Notes: a model not told the origin generated them from the letters alone. A stretch of 64,000 bases of DNA from Thalassorhabdomicrobium marinisediminis (GCF_003072065.1 NZ_QCYG01000007.1:62001-126000); one strand, 5' to 3'; positions 10,005-21,155 are shown, numbered from the stretch's first letter. Translations and numbers: made by a program.

Positions 10005-12308
10005 ATGACCGGCGATACAGCGGCGAACAAACATCGCACAACGCAACAGGACGAACAGGTGCCGACCTATGACCACCCCGCCGGCGGCTGGGGGTCGGTC
10101 CAGAGCGTGGCGCGGATGTTCGGTACCACCGGCCCCTCCCCGGTGGCGCTTAAGATGTTGGCCAAGCTCAACAAGCCCCGCGGCGTCATGTGCTCCTCTT
10201 GCGCCTGGGCGAAACCGGCCAAACCCCACCGGTTCGAGTTCTGCGAGAACGGCGCCAAGGCCACCCTGTGGGAGCTTGATCCCGCCCGTGCGGATGCGTC
10301 GTTTTTCGAAGCCCACACCCTGAGTGAGTTGCGAAGTTGGCACGACCAAGACCTTGAGTCCTCGGGCCGCCTGACCACCCCGCTGCGCTACGACGCGCAA
10401 AGCGACCGCTATCGTTCCGTCAGCTGGGACGAGGCTTTCACCGCCATCGGGCGCGAATTGACCGCGCTGCCGCCCAAACAATCGGTTTTCTACGCTTCGG
10501 GCCACGCGGGGCTTGAGGCCTCCTACCTCTATGCGCTGTTTGCGCGCGCGCTGGGGCATCAGAACCTGCCGCAGTCGTCGAACATGTGCCATGAAACCAC
10601 GAGCGTTAATCTCGCAACCTCAATCGGCACCCCCGTGGGCACCTGCACGCTTGAGGACTTCGACCATTGCGACGCGATTTTCTTTTTCGGGCAGAACACG
10701 GGCAGCAATTCGCCGCGCTTCCTGCACACGCTGAAAGACGCCGTGGACCGCGGTTGCCGCATCGTGACGTTCAACCCCGTGCGCGAACGCGGGCTGATCG
10801 AATTCGTCGATCCGCAGGATCCTAAACAGATGACCATCGGGCGCAGCACCGAAATTTCCGAGAAGTACTATCAGGTGCGGCCGGGCGGCGATGTGGCGGT
10901 GCTTACCGGGCTGATCAAATGCGTGCTGGACACCGACGCCAAGGCCCCCGGGACGGTGATCGACTTCGACTTCATCAACGACGAGACCGACGGCTATGAC
11001 GCCATGCTCGAGGCGGTGCAGGCCGCAACGTGGGACGAAATCGAAGCGCATTCCGGCTTGTCGCGCGCGCTGATCGAGGAGGCGGCGCAGATCTACATCT
11101 CCGCCGACAAGGCGATTGCAATCTACGGCATGGGGCTGACGCAACATGTGAACGGCTGGCTCAATCTGGGCATGCTGTGCAACCTGTTGTTCCTGCGCGG
11201 CAATATCGGCAAGCTGGGCACCGGCATCTCTCCGGTGCGGGGGCACTCCAACGTGCAGGGCCAGCGCACGGTCGGGGTGGGCGAGAAGACCAAACACATG
11301 CCCTCGGACAAGCTGCGCGCACTGTTCGACATCGACCCCCCGCAAGAAGACGGGATGAACATCGTCCACGCGGGCGAAGCGATGCTTGACGGCCGCGTCA
11401 AGGCCATGATCTCGCTGGGGGGGAACCTTCTGCGGGCGATGCCGGACCGCGAACGGATGGAACAGGTCTGGCGCAAGCTGAACCTGACCGTGAACATCGC
11501 CACGAAACTCAACCGGACACATCTGTTCCCCGGGCGCGAGGGGTATCTGTTGCCCTGTCTGGGGCGCACGGATCGCGACATTCAGGCCAGCGGACCGCAG
11601 GCGGTGACGATGGAAGATTCGCTCTCGCATATCTATGGCTCGATCGGTGAAGCCGACCCGCCCGGCGAAGACGTGATGTCCGAGACCGCCATCGTCTGCG
11701 CCATGGCCGAGGCGAGCCCGCCGGACAACCCCAAGTTGTGCTGGCGCGACTGGGCCGGCAATTACGACCTAATCCGCGATCTGATCGAAGCGACCTTTCC
11801 GGACGACTTCAGGGATTTCAACGAACGCATGTTCCAGCCGGGCGGCTTTGATCGGGGCAACGCGGCCCGCGACCGCGATTGGCAGACCGACAGCGGCCGG
11901 GCGCAGTTCACCACGCCTACGACGCTTTCTGCACTGGGCGAGGTGCCGTCGGAGCCCACGACCCTCACCCTTATCACCCTGCGGTCCAACGATCAGTTCA
12001 ACACCACGATCTACGGTTTTTCCGACCGCCTGCGCGGGCTGAGCGGCGACCGCAAGATCGTTTTAATGAACCGGGACGAGATCGCGCGGCTGGGCCTGTC
12101 CGAGGGCCAGAAGGTCAGCCTTGCTAGCACCATCGACGATGGCACCAAACGGCAGGTGGACGGGCTGACCCTGACCGCCTTTGATCTGCCCGCGGGCTGC
12201 GTCGCGGGCTATTATCCCGAACTGAACCCGCTGGTGCCCCTTGCCCTGCACGAGAAGAATTCGCAAACGCCAGCCTACAAGGGCGCACCGGTCCGGGTGA
12301 TCGCCTGA
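10005..12308 (+). CDS. FdhF/YdeP-type molybdopterin oxidoreductase
   Basis: 767 residues, the usual size for YdeP-like proteins of the formate-dehydrogenase alpha superfamily. Seen: C63-x2-C66 (MCSSCAW) with C80 near the N-terminus, then SSNMCHETTSVNLATSIGTPVG with C195 at the place that ligates Mo in this group, FFFGQNTGSNSPRF, and a C-terminal molydopterin-dinucleotide-binding domain from ~640 (LITLRSNDQFNTTIYGFSDR). No Tat signal, so cytoplasmic. The reaction is not established for YdeP-type proteins (E. coli YdeP is linked to acid resistance). Start ATG 10005 has AGGGGGG upstream. No fdhD or electron-transfer partner is adjacent. Confidence 0.88.
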   Translation: MTGDTAANKHRTTQQDEQVPTYDHPAGGWGSVQSVARMFGTTGPSPVALKMLAKLNKPRGVMCSSCAWAKPAKPHRFEFCENGAKATLWELDPARADASFFEAHTLSELRSWHDQDLESSGRLTTPLRYDAQSDRYRSVSWDEAFTAIGRELTALPPKQSVFYASGHAGLEASYLYALFARALGHQNLPQSSNMCHETTSVNLATSIGTPVGTCTLEDFDHCDAIFFFGQNTGSNSPRFLHTLKDAVDRGCRIVTFNPVRERGLIEFVDPQDPKQMTIGRSTEISEKYYQVRPGGDVAVLTGLIKCVLDTDAKAPGTVIDFDFINDETDGYDAMLEAVQAATWDEIEAHSGLSRALIEEAAQIYISADKAIAIYGMGLTQHVNGWLNLGMLCNLLFLRGNIGKLGTGISPVRGHSNVQGQRTVGVGEKTKHMPSDKLRALFDIDPPQEDGMNIVHAGEAMLDGRVKAMISLGGNLLRAMPDRERMEQVWRKLNLTVNIATKLNRTHLFPGREGYLLPCLGRTDRDIQASGPQAVTMEDSLSHIYGSIGEADPPGEDVMSETAIVCAMAEASPPDNPKLCWRDWAGNYDLIRDLIEATFPDDFRDFNERMFQPGGFDRGNAARDRDWQTDSGRAQFTTPTTLSALGEVPSEPTTLTLITLRSNDQFNTTIYGFSDRLRGLSGDRKIVLMNRDEIARLGLSEGQKVSLASTIDDGTKRQVDGLTLTAFDLPAGCVAGYYPELNPLVPLALHEKNSQTPAYKGAPVRVIA

Positions 12309-12325
12309 CCGCACGCGGGCCCGTG

Positions 12326-12727
12326 CTAGGTCAGCACCGGCACCCCGTCCGGCGTCGCGCGCCGTTCCAGCCCATAGCGCAGGGCGCGGCCGATGTTGTG
12401 CGCGATGGCGGACCAGACCTGCGCCAAGTCGGACGGCAGCACCGCAAAGAGCGTCTCGTCAAAGACCGACAGCCAGACCTCGAAATGTTCCGGCCGCACG
12501 TTGCCCGCCGCGCGGTGAACCTGCATTGGATTGCCGTCGTAGATCCGTTCGCGCAACAAAGCATTGCGCCAGAAACGGACGATCTTTTCTTCGTGGGCGG
12601 GCCAATCGACGATATGTGCCGCGAAAATGGGGCCAAGTTCCTCATGCGCGCGCACAGAGGCATAGAAGCGAGAGACCACCTGCGCGATCTGCGCCTCGCT
12701 CACCGGAAGACGGGCCAAGGGGGTCAA
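12326..12727 (-). CDS. Group III truncated haemoglobin
   Basis: 133 residues if started at TTG 12727, which overlaps the stop of the upstream small gene (TTGA). The motifs EAQIAQVVSRFYASVR (Tyr22 as B10), ELGPIFAAHIVDWPAHEEKI, RFWRNALLRER and PEHFEVWLSVFDET (His81 as proximal F8 ligand) identify class III trHb, a haem protein thought to bind O2 or NO, or act in redox chemistry. No good ribosome site precedes the TTG, suggesting coupling; a GTG seven codons on is an alternative. It converges on the YdeP-like gene with 17 bases between. Confidence 0.85.
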   Translation of the reverse strand: MTPLARLPVSEAQIAQVVSRFYASVRAHEELGPIFAAHIVDWPAHEEKIVRFWRNALLRERIYDGNPMQVHRAAGNVRPEHFEVWLSVFDETLFAVLPSDLAQVWSAIAHNIGRALRYGLERRATPDGVPVLT

Positions 12728-12879
12728 ACCGCGATCACCCAGACAAGGGTCAGGCTGATGACCAGATAGATGAGTGTGTTCACCATCCAGCGGATCAACG
12801 CGCCCTCCCCTTCGGGGTTCACGCCATAGTGCTCGCACACTTTGGTTCCGGGAAAGAGCAGAGCCTCTGAGAAGGTCAT
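12724..12879 (-). CDS. Small single-helix membrane protein coupled to trHb
   Basis: 51 residues from ATG 12879 (a GTG at 12915 would add 12). The head FSEALLFPGTKVCEHYGVNP and GEGALIRWMVNT lead to one membrane helix LIYLVISLTLVWVIAV that ends the protein. I do not recognise a family. It ends inside the start codon of the truncated haemoglobin, so the two are probably made together and the peptide may bring the globin to the membrane (inference). Confidence 0.55.
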   Translation of the reverse strand: MTFSEALLFPGTKVCEHYGVNPEGEGALIRWMVNTLIYLVISLTLVWVIAV

Positions 12880-12932
12880 GGGATGTCCGATCAATGGAGT
12901 TGTCCTGAGCTGCACTTAATCATTCGTAATGC

Positions 12933-12945
12933 GTATTGCAAATAC
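12933..12945. promoter_or_regulatory. Small dyad upstream of the trHb unit
   Basis: GTATT-GCA-AATAC, a perfect 5-bp inverted repeat with a 3-base centre, in an AT-rich patch (12915-12952) 54 bases before the start of the 51-residue gene. It may be an operator or part of a promoter; it does not match the Fnr/NnrR box (TTGAT-N4-ATCAA). Confidence 0.25.
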
Positions 12946-13011
12946 TTATTCGATCCCACGCGACATCCCGCCCCCCTACCCGCGGCGATGCGGCTCAAAG
13001 GCGGCGGGGGT

Positions 13012-13039
13012 CATCGGCCCGCCAAGACACGGGCCGATG
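13012..13039 (-). terminator. Hairpin after the alcohol dehydrogenase-like gene
   Basis: Perfect 10-bp arms CATCGGCCCG and CGGGCCGATG around an 8-base loop, 8 bases past the stop of the minus-strand gene. No T tract follows, so it would be Rho-assisted or an RNA-end stabiliser. Confidence 0.45.
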
Positions 13040-13046
13040 GCGTCCG

Positions 13047-14156
13047 TTAGCCCCAGGGGGTCACAAGGTATTTCTCGCCGGTTTTCATCTGCCGGTAATC
13101 GGTCACCGCCTCTTTCGTGAGCATCTCTTCCAGCGTCACGCGGGACTTGTAGTGGCTGGCGAAGGTGGTGGTGAGGTTGTCGAGCACGCGCTTGCGCATC
13201 CGGTCCACGACCTCTTGCCCCGCCGATTGCATGAACGGGAACACCAGCCAGCCCGAAAGCGTCCAGCCGAAGCCGTAGCTGGGCGTCAGCACTGTGGGGC
13301 TGCTGTCCAACCGGCCATAGATGAACATCTGCTTGTGCTGGTTCGAGCCATAGCGGGAATATTCGGTCATGCCGCGCGCGGCCACAGCCTCCATCGCGCG
13401 GAACACCGTGTCCACGGTCTTGCCGCCGCCGATGGGATCGAAGCCATAGAAAGCGCCGGTGTCGGCGATCGCGTCTTGCAGGCGCTGTTCGAAATCGTCG
13501 GACGCCGAATTGACCACATGGCTGGCGCCAAGGTCCTTGAGCACCTGAACCTGGTCGTCCTTGCGCACGATGTTGACCAGCCCGATGCCGTCCTCGTTGC
13601 AGATCCGGGTCAGCATCTGGCCCAGATTGGACGCGCCCACGGTGTGGACCAGCGCCTGCTGGCCGTCACGTCGGGCGGTTTCCACAAAACCCAGGGCGGT
13701 CATCGGGTTGACGAAGGCGCTCGCCCCCGCTTCGGCGCTGTGATCCCCAAGGGGCAGGCACAGGGTCGCATCGGCGATGGCATACTGGCTGAAGGCGTGG
13801 CCCGGCACGCAGGACACCCGCTGCCCGATCAACGCCTGCGCCTCCTCGGCCTCACCGGCGGCGACAACGGTGCCCGCGCCCTCATTCCCGGCAGGCAGTT
13901 TCAGCCCGTGGCGCGCCTTGTTGCCGGTGTTGAACGGCTCCGGCATCCGGGCCACGAACTTGCCGGGCGAATATTCGGCCGTATCCATCTCGGCCGCGCC
14001 CACCAGAATGGCCAGATCCGACGGGTTGATCGGCGCGGCCTCCATTTTCACAAGGACCTGTTTGCCCTTGGGGTCGGGAAACGTCACGTCTTCGATGGCG
14101 ACGGTCAGGGTGCCGTCCGCGGCGAGGGTCGTGAACAATTGCTTGCCGGTTGTCAT
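13047..14156 (-). CDS. Zinc-type alcohol dehydrogenase/quinone-reductase-like protein
   Basis: 369 residues, ATG 14156 with AAGGAG upstream. Medium-chain dehydrogenase fold: an N-terminal GroES-like part (VKMEAAPINPSDLAILVGAA; LPAGNEGAGTVVAAGE) and a Rossmann part (TAGFVE-like MTALGFVETARRDGQQALVHTV). The catalytic zinc Cys/His set is missing, which points to a zinc-free NADPH quinone or enoyl reductase. Substrate unknown. It stands alone between two hairpin or promoter regions. The longer open frame above it to 15821 only mirrors the kinase gene on the other strand. Confidence 0.75.
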   Translation of the reverse strand: MTTGKQLFTTLAADGTLTVAIEDVTFPDPKGKQVLVKMEAAPINPSDLAILVGAAEMDTAEYSPGKFVARMPEPFNTGNKARHGLKLPAGNEGAGTVVAAGEAEEAQALIGQRVSCVPGHAFSQYAIADATLCLPLGDHSAEAGASAFVNPMTALGFVETARRDGQQALVHTVGASNLGQMLTRICNEDGIGLVNIVRKDDQVQVLKDLGASHVVNSASDDFEQRLQDAIADTGAFYGFDPIGGGKTVDTVFRAMEAVAARGMTEYSRYGSNQHKQMFIYGRLDSSPTVLTPSYGFGWTLSGWLVFPFMQSAGQEVVDRMRKRVLDNLTTTFASHYKSRVTLEEMLTKEAVTDYRQMKTGEKYLVTPWG

Positions 14157-14402
14157 GGGGGATCTCCTTGCTGAGGGGCGGCCTGTGACCCGCGGTCCGG
14201 CACGCCCCTTTCGGGTTGCGTTGCGCCATGAGATAGCGCGCCCCAGCCGGATTGTTAACGCCCCCCGGGAAAGAGAGTGCGCGCCCGCGCGCCTTCCCGG
14301 ATTGCCCGCGAACATGCCCTTGAAATCCCCGTTGAAAGTCTCCATCAAATTCATACGACGACGCGCGCCACGCGAACTTCGCGGTAATTTCGGAGTCTCT
14401 CC

Positions 14403-17288
14403 ATGCAGATCGACCTGGACGCACTTTTCGGGCAATCGCCACTGGCCTACGTTTTGCTGGATCCTGACCTGCGCATGGTCTGGGCCAATGAGGCGTATCT
14501 GTCCACGACCGGCCGCCGCCGCGATGAGGTGATCGGCAAACTTCTGCACGATGTCTTTCCCGCGCCCGAGGATTCCCAGCCCGACCAGATGCTGCGCCGG
14601 TCGTTCCGCAAAGTTCTGGACACCGGCAAAGTGGACCATCTGCCGGTGATCCCCTATCCCATCCGGTCCGAAGACGGCACCTTCCAGGACCGGATCTGGA
14701 GCGCGACACACACGCCCATTCTGGGGGAAGACGGCGGTGTCGACTACATCTTGCAGAACACGGTGGATGTGACCGACTTCTACGACGGCGGCGCGGCCCC
14801 CGAGCAAAGCGAAAGCCTCGCGCGGACCGCAGCCCTTGTCCACCGGGCCGAAGCGGTGGCCAACGAGAATCTGGCGCTTGGCAAGATGACCGAATTCTTT
14901 CAGGCCGCCTTTGACCACGCCCCCAGCTTCATGGCGATCCTGCACGGGCCCGATCACGTCTTTCAGGTGGTGAACGAGGCTTATACCGACCTTGTGGGCG
15001 ACCGTCCGCTCATTGGCCTGTCCGTGGCCGAAGCCCTGCCCGAGGTTCAGGGACAGGGGTTTTTGGAACTGCTCGATCAGGTCTACCGCGAAGGGGAGCC
15101 GGTCTCGATCAGGGGGATGCCCGCGCGGGTCGAGCCGCACCCCGGTGCGGAGCCCGAAGAGCATTACATCGACTTCATTTTCTATCCGCTGACCGATGCG
15201 ACCGGTAAGATCCACGGGATTTTCGTGCAAGGCCACGACATCACCGCCCAGAAAACCGCCGAGGCCGAGCTGAGCGCGCGGCGCGAGAAGTTCCGCATCA
15301 TGGCGCAAACCATGCCCAACCACGTCTGGACCGCCGACACCAACGGCGGGCTGGATTGGCTCAACGACCGGATCTACGAATTTACCGGCCTGAAAGAGGG
15401 GGACCTCTACGGCTCGGACTGGGTCCGCGTCGTCCACCCTGACGATCTTCCCGACGCCGCCGCCCTGTGGGAGAATGCGATGGAAGAAGGCCGCGCCTAT
15501 GAGACGGAGTTTCGCATTCGCAAGGCCGACGGCAGCTATCGCTGGCACATCGTGCGCGCCTCGCCCTTGCGCACCGCCGATGGCACGCTCACCGGCTGGG
15601 TCGGCACCAACACCGATATCGAGGAACGCAAGACCATCGAGGCCGAGGTCGCCAATCTCAACGCCTCGCTGGAAGCGCGGGTCGCACAGCGCAATCAAGA
15701 GCTTGAGGTGCTCAACGCCGCCTTGCGCCAAAGCCAGAAGCTTGAGGCGATTGGCGGGCTCGCGGGTGGAATTGCCCACGATTTCAACAACCTGTTGCAG
15801 GTTCTGACCGGCAATATCCAAAGCGCCCTGCGGGATTCACAAGTGCCCGCCGTCCGCGCGCGGCTGGAACAGGCGATGGGCGCGGTGGAACGCGGGGCGA
15901 TGCTCGCCTCGCAACTGCTGTCATTCGCGCGCAAGCAACCGCTGGCGCCCGTGGTGCTGAACCTCACCCGGCTTGTGGACGACATGGCCGAGATGCTGCA
16001 CAGCGCCATCGGCGAAGGGGTCGAGGTAGAGATCCACAAGGCCGAGGATCTCTGGCGCACCAGCATCGATCCCAATAGCATGGAAAACGCGTTGCTCAAC
16101 CTTGCGATCAACGCCCGCGATGCGATGGACGGTCAGGGCAAGCTGACGATCGCGCTGGAAAACCGCACGCTGGATGAGGCTTTCGCCAAGACCCAACCCG
16201 GTGCCACCCCCGGCGATTACGTCTGTCTGACCGTCAGCGACACCGGCTGCGGCATCCCGCGCGAAACCATCGACCGCATCTTCGATCCGTTCTTCACCAC
16301 CAAAGAGGACGGGCACGGCACCGGTTTGGGCTTGTCCATGGTTTACGGCTTCGCCAAGCAGTCGGGCGGGCATATCACCATCGACAGCACCGTGGGCGCG
16401 GGCACCACCATGACACTCTATCTGCCCCGTTCGGACCAGCCCGAGGAGGAGGCGCAGGCGCGCAATGCGGTGGCCCTCCGGGGCGGCACCGAAACCATCC
16501 TGCTGGTCGAGGATGACGCCGCCGTGCGCGAGGTCGGGGTCAATATGCTGTCCGATCTGGGCTATACTGTTCTGCAGGCCGATGGCGCGGCGAGCGCGCT
16601 GGACATCCTCAGAGGCAAGACAAAGATCGACCTTCTGTTCACCGATGTGGTCATGCCCGGGGTGGCCAACGGGCAAGAGTTGGCCGAACAGGCGCGCAAG
16701 CTGCGTCCCGACCTGCGGGTTCTGTTCACCTCGGGCTTCGTGCAGGACGCCATCGTGCATGAAGGCCGTCTGGACGCCGGGGTCGAGTTGATCGGCAAGC
16801 CCTACACCCGCGAACAACTGGCCCCGAAGATCCGCCAGATTCTCGGGTCCGAGGGGGTGCCTCTTGCGGGTCCGACGAACAACGACACCGCGGCAGAACC
16901 GGCAACACCGCCGACCCCGAAGCCGGACAGCCCCGCCGCCGGTCGCGTGATCCTGCTGTGCGAGGATGACGCGCTGATCCGCATGGACATGGCTGACGAG
17001 TTGCGCGATGCCGGCCATGAAGTGATCGAGGTGGGCACCGGCAAGGCCGCGCTTGAAGAACTTGCCCGTGCAGAGGTGGACCTGTTCATCACCGATCTGG
17101 GGTTGCCCGATTATTCCGGCGAAGACCTCGCCCATGAGGTGCGCAAGCAAAAGCCACAGCTTCCGGTGATCTTCGCCACCGGCGACGCCCATGTTGCAGC
17201 GGCTGAGACCATGGACCGCTGCAAAGTGCTGACCAAACCCTTCCGGAGTGATGTGCTCAAACAGGCGGTCGAGGCGTTAACGACCTAG
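14403..17288 (+). CDS. Hybrid sensor histidine kinase (PAS x3, HisKA, HATPase, two REC)
   Basis: 961 residues, cytoplasmic (no membrane helix). PAS-like domains at ~5-125, ~160-285 and ~292-412 (the last with a PAC end, WVGTNTDIEERK). A short coiled coil leads to the dimerisation helix with phospho-His459 in GGIAHDFNNLL, an HATPase (N box NLAINARDAMD; G boxes DTGCGIP and GHGTGLGLSMV), then receiver 1 (~697-815, Asp748 in LLFTDVVMPG) and receiver 2 (~848-961, Asp898 in LFITDLGLPD). The kinase core is of the CckA-like type. ATG 14403 has GGAG nine bases before. No response regulator with an output domain is adjacent, so the target is unknown. Confidence 0.9.
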   Translation: MQIDLDALFGQSPLAYVLLDPDLRMVWANEAYLSTTGRRRDEVIGKLLHDVFPAPEDSQPDQMLRRSFRKVLDTGKVDHLPVIPYPIRSEDGTFQDRIWSATHTPILGEDGGVDYILQNTVDVTDFYDGGAAPEQSESLARTAALVHRAEAVANENLALGKMTEFFQAAFDHAPSFMAILHGPDHVFQVVNEAYTDLVGDRPLIGLSVAEALPEVQGQGFLELLDQVYREGEPVSIRGMPARVEPHPGAEPEEHYIDFIFYPLTDATGKIHGIFVQGHDITAQKTAEAELSARREKFRIMAQTMPNHVWTADTNGGLDWLNDRIYEFTGLKEGDLYGSDWVRVVHPDDLPDAAALWENAMEEGRAYETEFRIRKADGSYRWHIVRASPLRTADGTLTGWVGTNTDIEERKTIEAEVANLNASLEARVAQRNQELEVLNAALRQSQKLEAIGGLAGGIAHDFNNLLQVLTGNIQSALRDSQVPAVRARLEQAMGAVERGAMLASQLLSFARKQPLAPVVLNLTRLVDDMAEMLHSAIGEGVEVEIHKAEDLWRTSIDPNSMENALLNLAINARDAMDGQGKLTIALENRTLDEAFAKTQPGATPGDYVCLTVSDTGCGIPRETIDRIFDPFFTTKEDGHGTGLGLSMVYGFAKQSGGHITIDSTVGAGTTMTLYLPRSDQPEEEAQARNAVALRGGTETILLVEDDAAVREVGVNMLSDLGYTVLQADGAASALDILRGKTKIDLLFTDVVMPGVANGQELAEQARKLRPDLRVLFTSGFVQDAIVHEGRLDAGVELIGKPYTREQLAPKIRQILGSEGVPLAGPTNNDTAAEPATPPTPKPDSPAAGRVILLCEDDALIRMDMADELRDAGHEVIEVGTGKAALEELARAEVDLFITDLGLPDYSGEDLAHEVRKQKPQLPVIFATGDAHVAAAETMDRCKVLTKPFRSDVLKQAVEALTT

Positions 17289-17341
17289 GCGGCGCCCCGC
17301 ATCCGGGGCACCGCCGTTGTCTGTATCGTGTGCGCAAACGC

Positions 17342-19179
<1,838 letters not shown>

Positions 19180-20034
19180 ATGAATGAAGCCGGTTTCAAA
19201 ACCCCGCCCCTTGAATGGATCCGCGCCTTTGAGGCCGCGGCCCGCTGTGGCAGTTTCACCGCCGCCGCCGCTGAAACGGGGCTGACGCAATCGGCGATCA
19301 GCCAGCGGATCGGGCATCTGGAAAAGCATCTGCGCACGCCGCTGTTCTTTCGCCGCGCGCGCACCATCGAACTCACCGTCGCCGGTGAGGCTTGGCTGCC
19401 CCATGTGCAAAGCGCCCTGACCACCCTGCGCGACGCCTCCGAGGCGCTGTTCGGGGCGGAGCGCGGGCAGATGACGATCTCGGCCAGCCAGTCGATCATC
19501 GATCTGTGGCTGCAACCGCGTCTGGCCGCGCTGGGGGAGGTCGCCAACGGGCAGTTGATCCTGCAATCCATGGTGCTCGGCGCGCTCGATGCGCCCGACG
19601 ACGCGGTGATCCGCATCCGCTACGGCACCGGCGACTGGCCCCACGAGCACAAGCTGCGGCTGTTTTCGGAAAAGATCGCACCTCTGGCCGCGCCTGAATT
19701 GGCTGCACAGGGCGGGAATTGGACAAGCTGGCCGCGCATCGCCTGTTCGGGCTCGCGCCCCGGCTGGAACGCCTGGGCCACCCGGTTCGGCATTCCTACG
19801 ACGCCGGTGCCGCATTTGCGGTTCGACACCTTCCTGCCCGCGCTTCAGGCGGCGCGGGCAGGCATGGGGGTCATTCTCGCCTCGCTGCCCTTGTGCGAAG
19901 CGGACCTCGCGGCGGGGCGGCTGGTCCGGCTGAGCGACGATGTGCTCGCGCACCACGAGAGCTACTGGGTGCTGGCCGGATCGCAGGCCCTTGCGCGCAG
20001 CCAGTGGGACCGGCTGGCACGCGTGTTGTCGTGA
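19180..20034 (+). CDS. LysR-family regulator (GcvA type) beside tmpAB
   Basis: 284 residues. N-terminal winged HTH at ~8-66 (WIRAFEAAARCGSFTAAAAE, then TQSAISQRIGHLEKHL), followed by a periplasmic-binding-like effector domain. The pattern PPLEWIRAFEAAAR and the C-terminal WVLAG are typical of the GcvA/AmpR branch. Divergent from tmpA, so the likely target is the tmpAB pair and the likely inducer the phosphonate or a product (inference). Ends 4 bases before the convergent M24 gene. Confidence 0.85.
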   Translation: MNEAGFKTPPLEWIRAFEAAARCGSFTAAAAETGLTQSAISQRIGHLEKHLRTPLFFRRARTIELTVAGEAWLPHVQSALTTLRDASEALFGAERGQMTISASQSIIDLWLQPRLAALGEVANGQLILQSMVLGALDAPDDAVIRIRYGTGDWPHEHKLRLFSEKIAPLAAPELAAQGGNWTSWPRIACSGSRPGWNAWATRFGIPTTPVPHLRFDTFLPALQAARAGMGVILASLPLCEADLAAGRLVRLSDDVLAHHESYWVLAGSQALARSQWDRLARVLS

Positions 20035-20038
20035 CGCG

Positions 20039-21130
20039 TTACGGCTTCATCACCAAGGTGCGCGGCAGGCCCGACAGGATCTCGGGGCCATCCTCGCGCA
20101 GGATCACGATATCCTCCAACCGGACGCCGAACTTGTCCTCAAGATAGATCCCCGGCTCGATGGAATAGACATTGCCCACGCGCATCTGCGTTGTCGCACT
20201 GGCGCTGATGTAGGGCGGCTCGTGGATGTCCACACCCAACCCGTGGCCCGTGCGATGCAGGAACCGCTCGCCATAGCCTGCCTTCTCGATCGTGCTACGG
20301 GCCGCGCGGTCGATCTCGGAGGCGACGACGCCCGGGCGCGACACCTCCAGCGCAGCCTGCACCGCGTCCTCGACGATGCCCGCGACCTTGAGGAACTCGT
20401 CCGACGGGGTGTCGCCGAACCAGCCGCAGCGGGTCATGTCCGAGGGCGCGCCGTTCAGACGGCAGCCGGTGTCGATCAATACGGCCATGTTCTTTTCCAG
20501 CTTGGTGTCGCCGGTGTGGTGATGCGGGAAGGCGCCATTGCCGCCAAAGCCCACGATGGTGAACTCGGCCTGCGCGCCGTTGGCCTTGTAATGGGCATGG
20601 ATCGCGGCCTGCACGTCCCGTTCCGTCACCCCTTCGGCAAGGGCTGCGAACCCGGCCATGGCGGCTTCGTCGTTCAGCCGTGCACTGGCGCGCAGGGCCT
20701 CGTATTCCGCATCGTCCTTGAGCTGGCGCAGCAGGCCCACGCTGTCAGCGGCGAAGCTGCGCTTGGGCGCGTCCATCGCGTCGAGCAGAAGCAGCGCGAA
20801 ATCGGCGCGCATCGCCTCATCCACGGCGACGGATCGGCCCGCACCGCTTACGTTGCACTTGCCCAGAAGCTCGGCCAGCGCCGCGTCGGGGCCCAGATCG
20901 TCGGCCCAGGTGTGGAACGGCAAATCAGTGGATTTGCGCGCGGCGTCGGCGTTCAGGGCGGGCATCAGGAAGCCGGCATAGTCCTGCGACACCAGCAGCA
21001 TCACCGGGCGCTCGTCGCCATGGGGGTTCACACCTGTCAGCCAGTCCATGTGGCTGGTCGGGCCCAGGGCCACCAGATCGGTGCCGATCTCGGCCATGCG
21101 GGTGCGGAGTTTCGAAAGTCTGTCGGTCAT
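20039..21130 (-). CDS. M24 family metallopeptidase (Xaa-Pro type)
   Basis: 363 residues from ATG 21130. An N-terminal creatinase-like domain (~1-120; ALGPTSHMDWLTGVNPHGDERP) precedes a pita-bread catalytic domain with the metal site in IDTGCRLNGAPSDMTRCG, TGHGLGVDIHEPP, IEPGIYLEDKFGVRLED. Members cut Xaa-Pro bonds or hydrolyse other amides (creatine, ectoine). It lies after the substrate-binding protein of a peptide-type ABC system, so it probably processes the imported substrate. An intrinsic terminator at 21165-21188 separates it from that gene and would lower its expression. Confidence 0.85.
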   Translation of the reverse strand: MTDRLSKLRTRMAEIGTDLVALGPTSHMDWLTGVNPHGDERPVMLLVSQDYAGFLMPALNADAARKSTDLPFHTWADDLGPDAALAELLGKCNVSGAGRSVAVDEAMRADFALLLLDAMDAPKRSFAADSVGLLRQLKDDAEYEALRASARLNDEAAMAGFAALAEGVTERDVQAAIHAHYKANGAQAEFTIVGFGGNGAFPHHHTGDTKLEKNMAVLIDTGCRLNGAPSDMTRCGWFGDTPSDEFLKVAGIVEDAVQAALEVSRPGVVASEIDRAARSTIEKAGYGERFLHRTGHGLGVDIHEPPYISASATTQMRVGNVYSIEPGIYLEDKFGVRLEDIVILREDGPEILSGLPRTLVMKP

Positions 21131-21155
21131 GGAAATATCCAATCTGTTGAGGGTT

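Noticed and set aside
12915-12952. Fnr/NnrR box upstream of the truncated haemoglobin unit
   Set aside because: The visible dyad GTATT-GCA-AATAC does not match TTGAT-N4-ATCAA.
14157-15821. Long open frame continuing upstream of the alcohol dehydrogenase-like gene on the minus strand
   Set aside because: It is antisense to the hybrid kinase and has no domain; the real start is ATG 14156 with AAGGAG.
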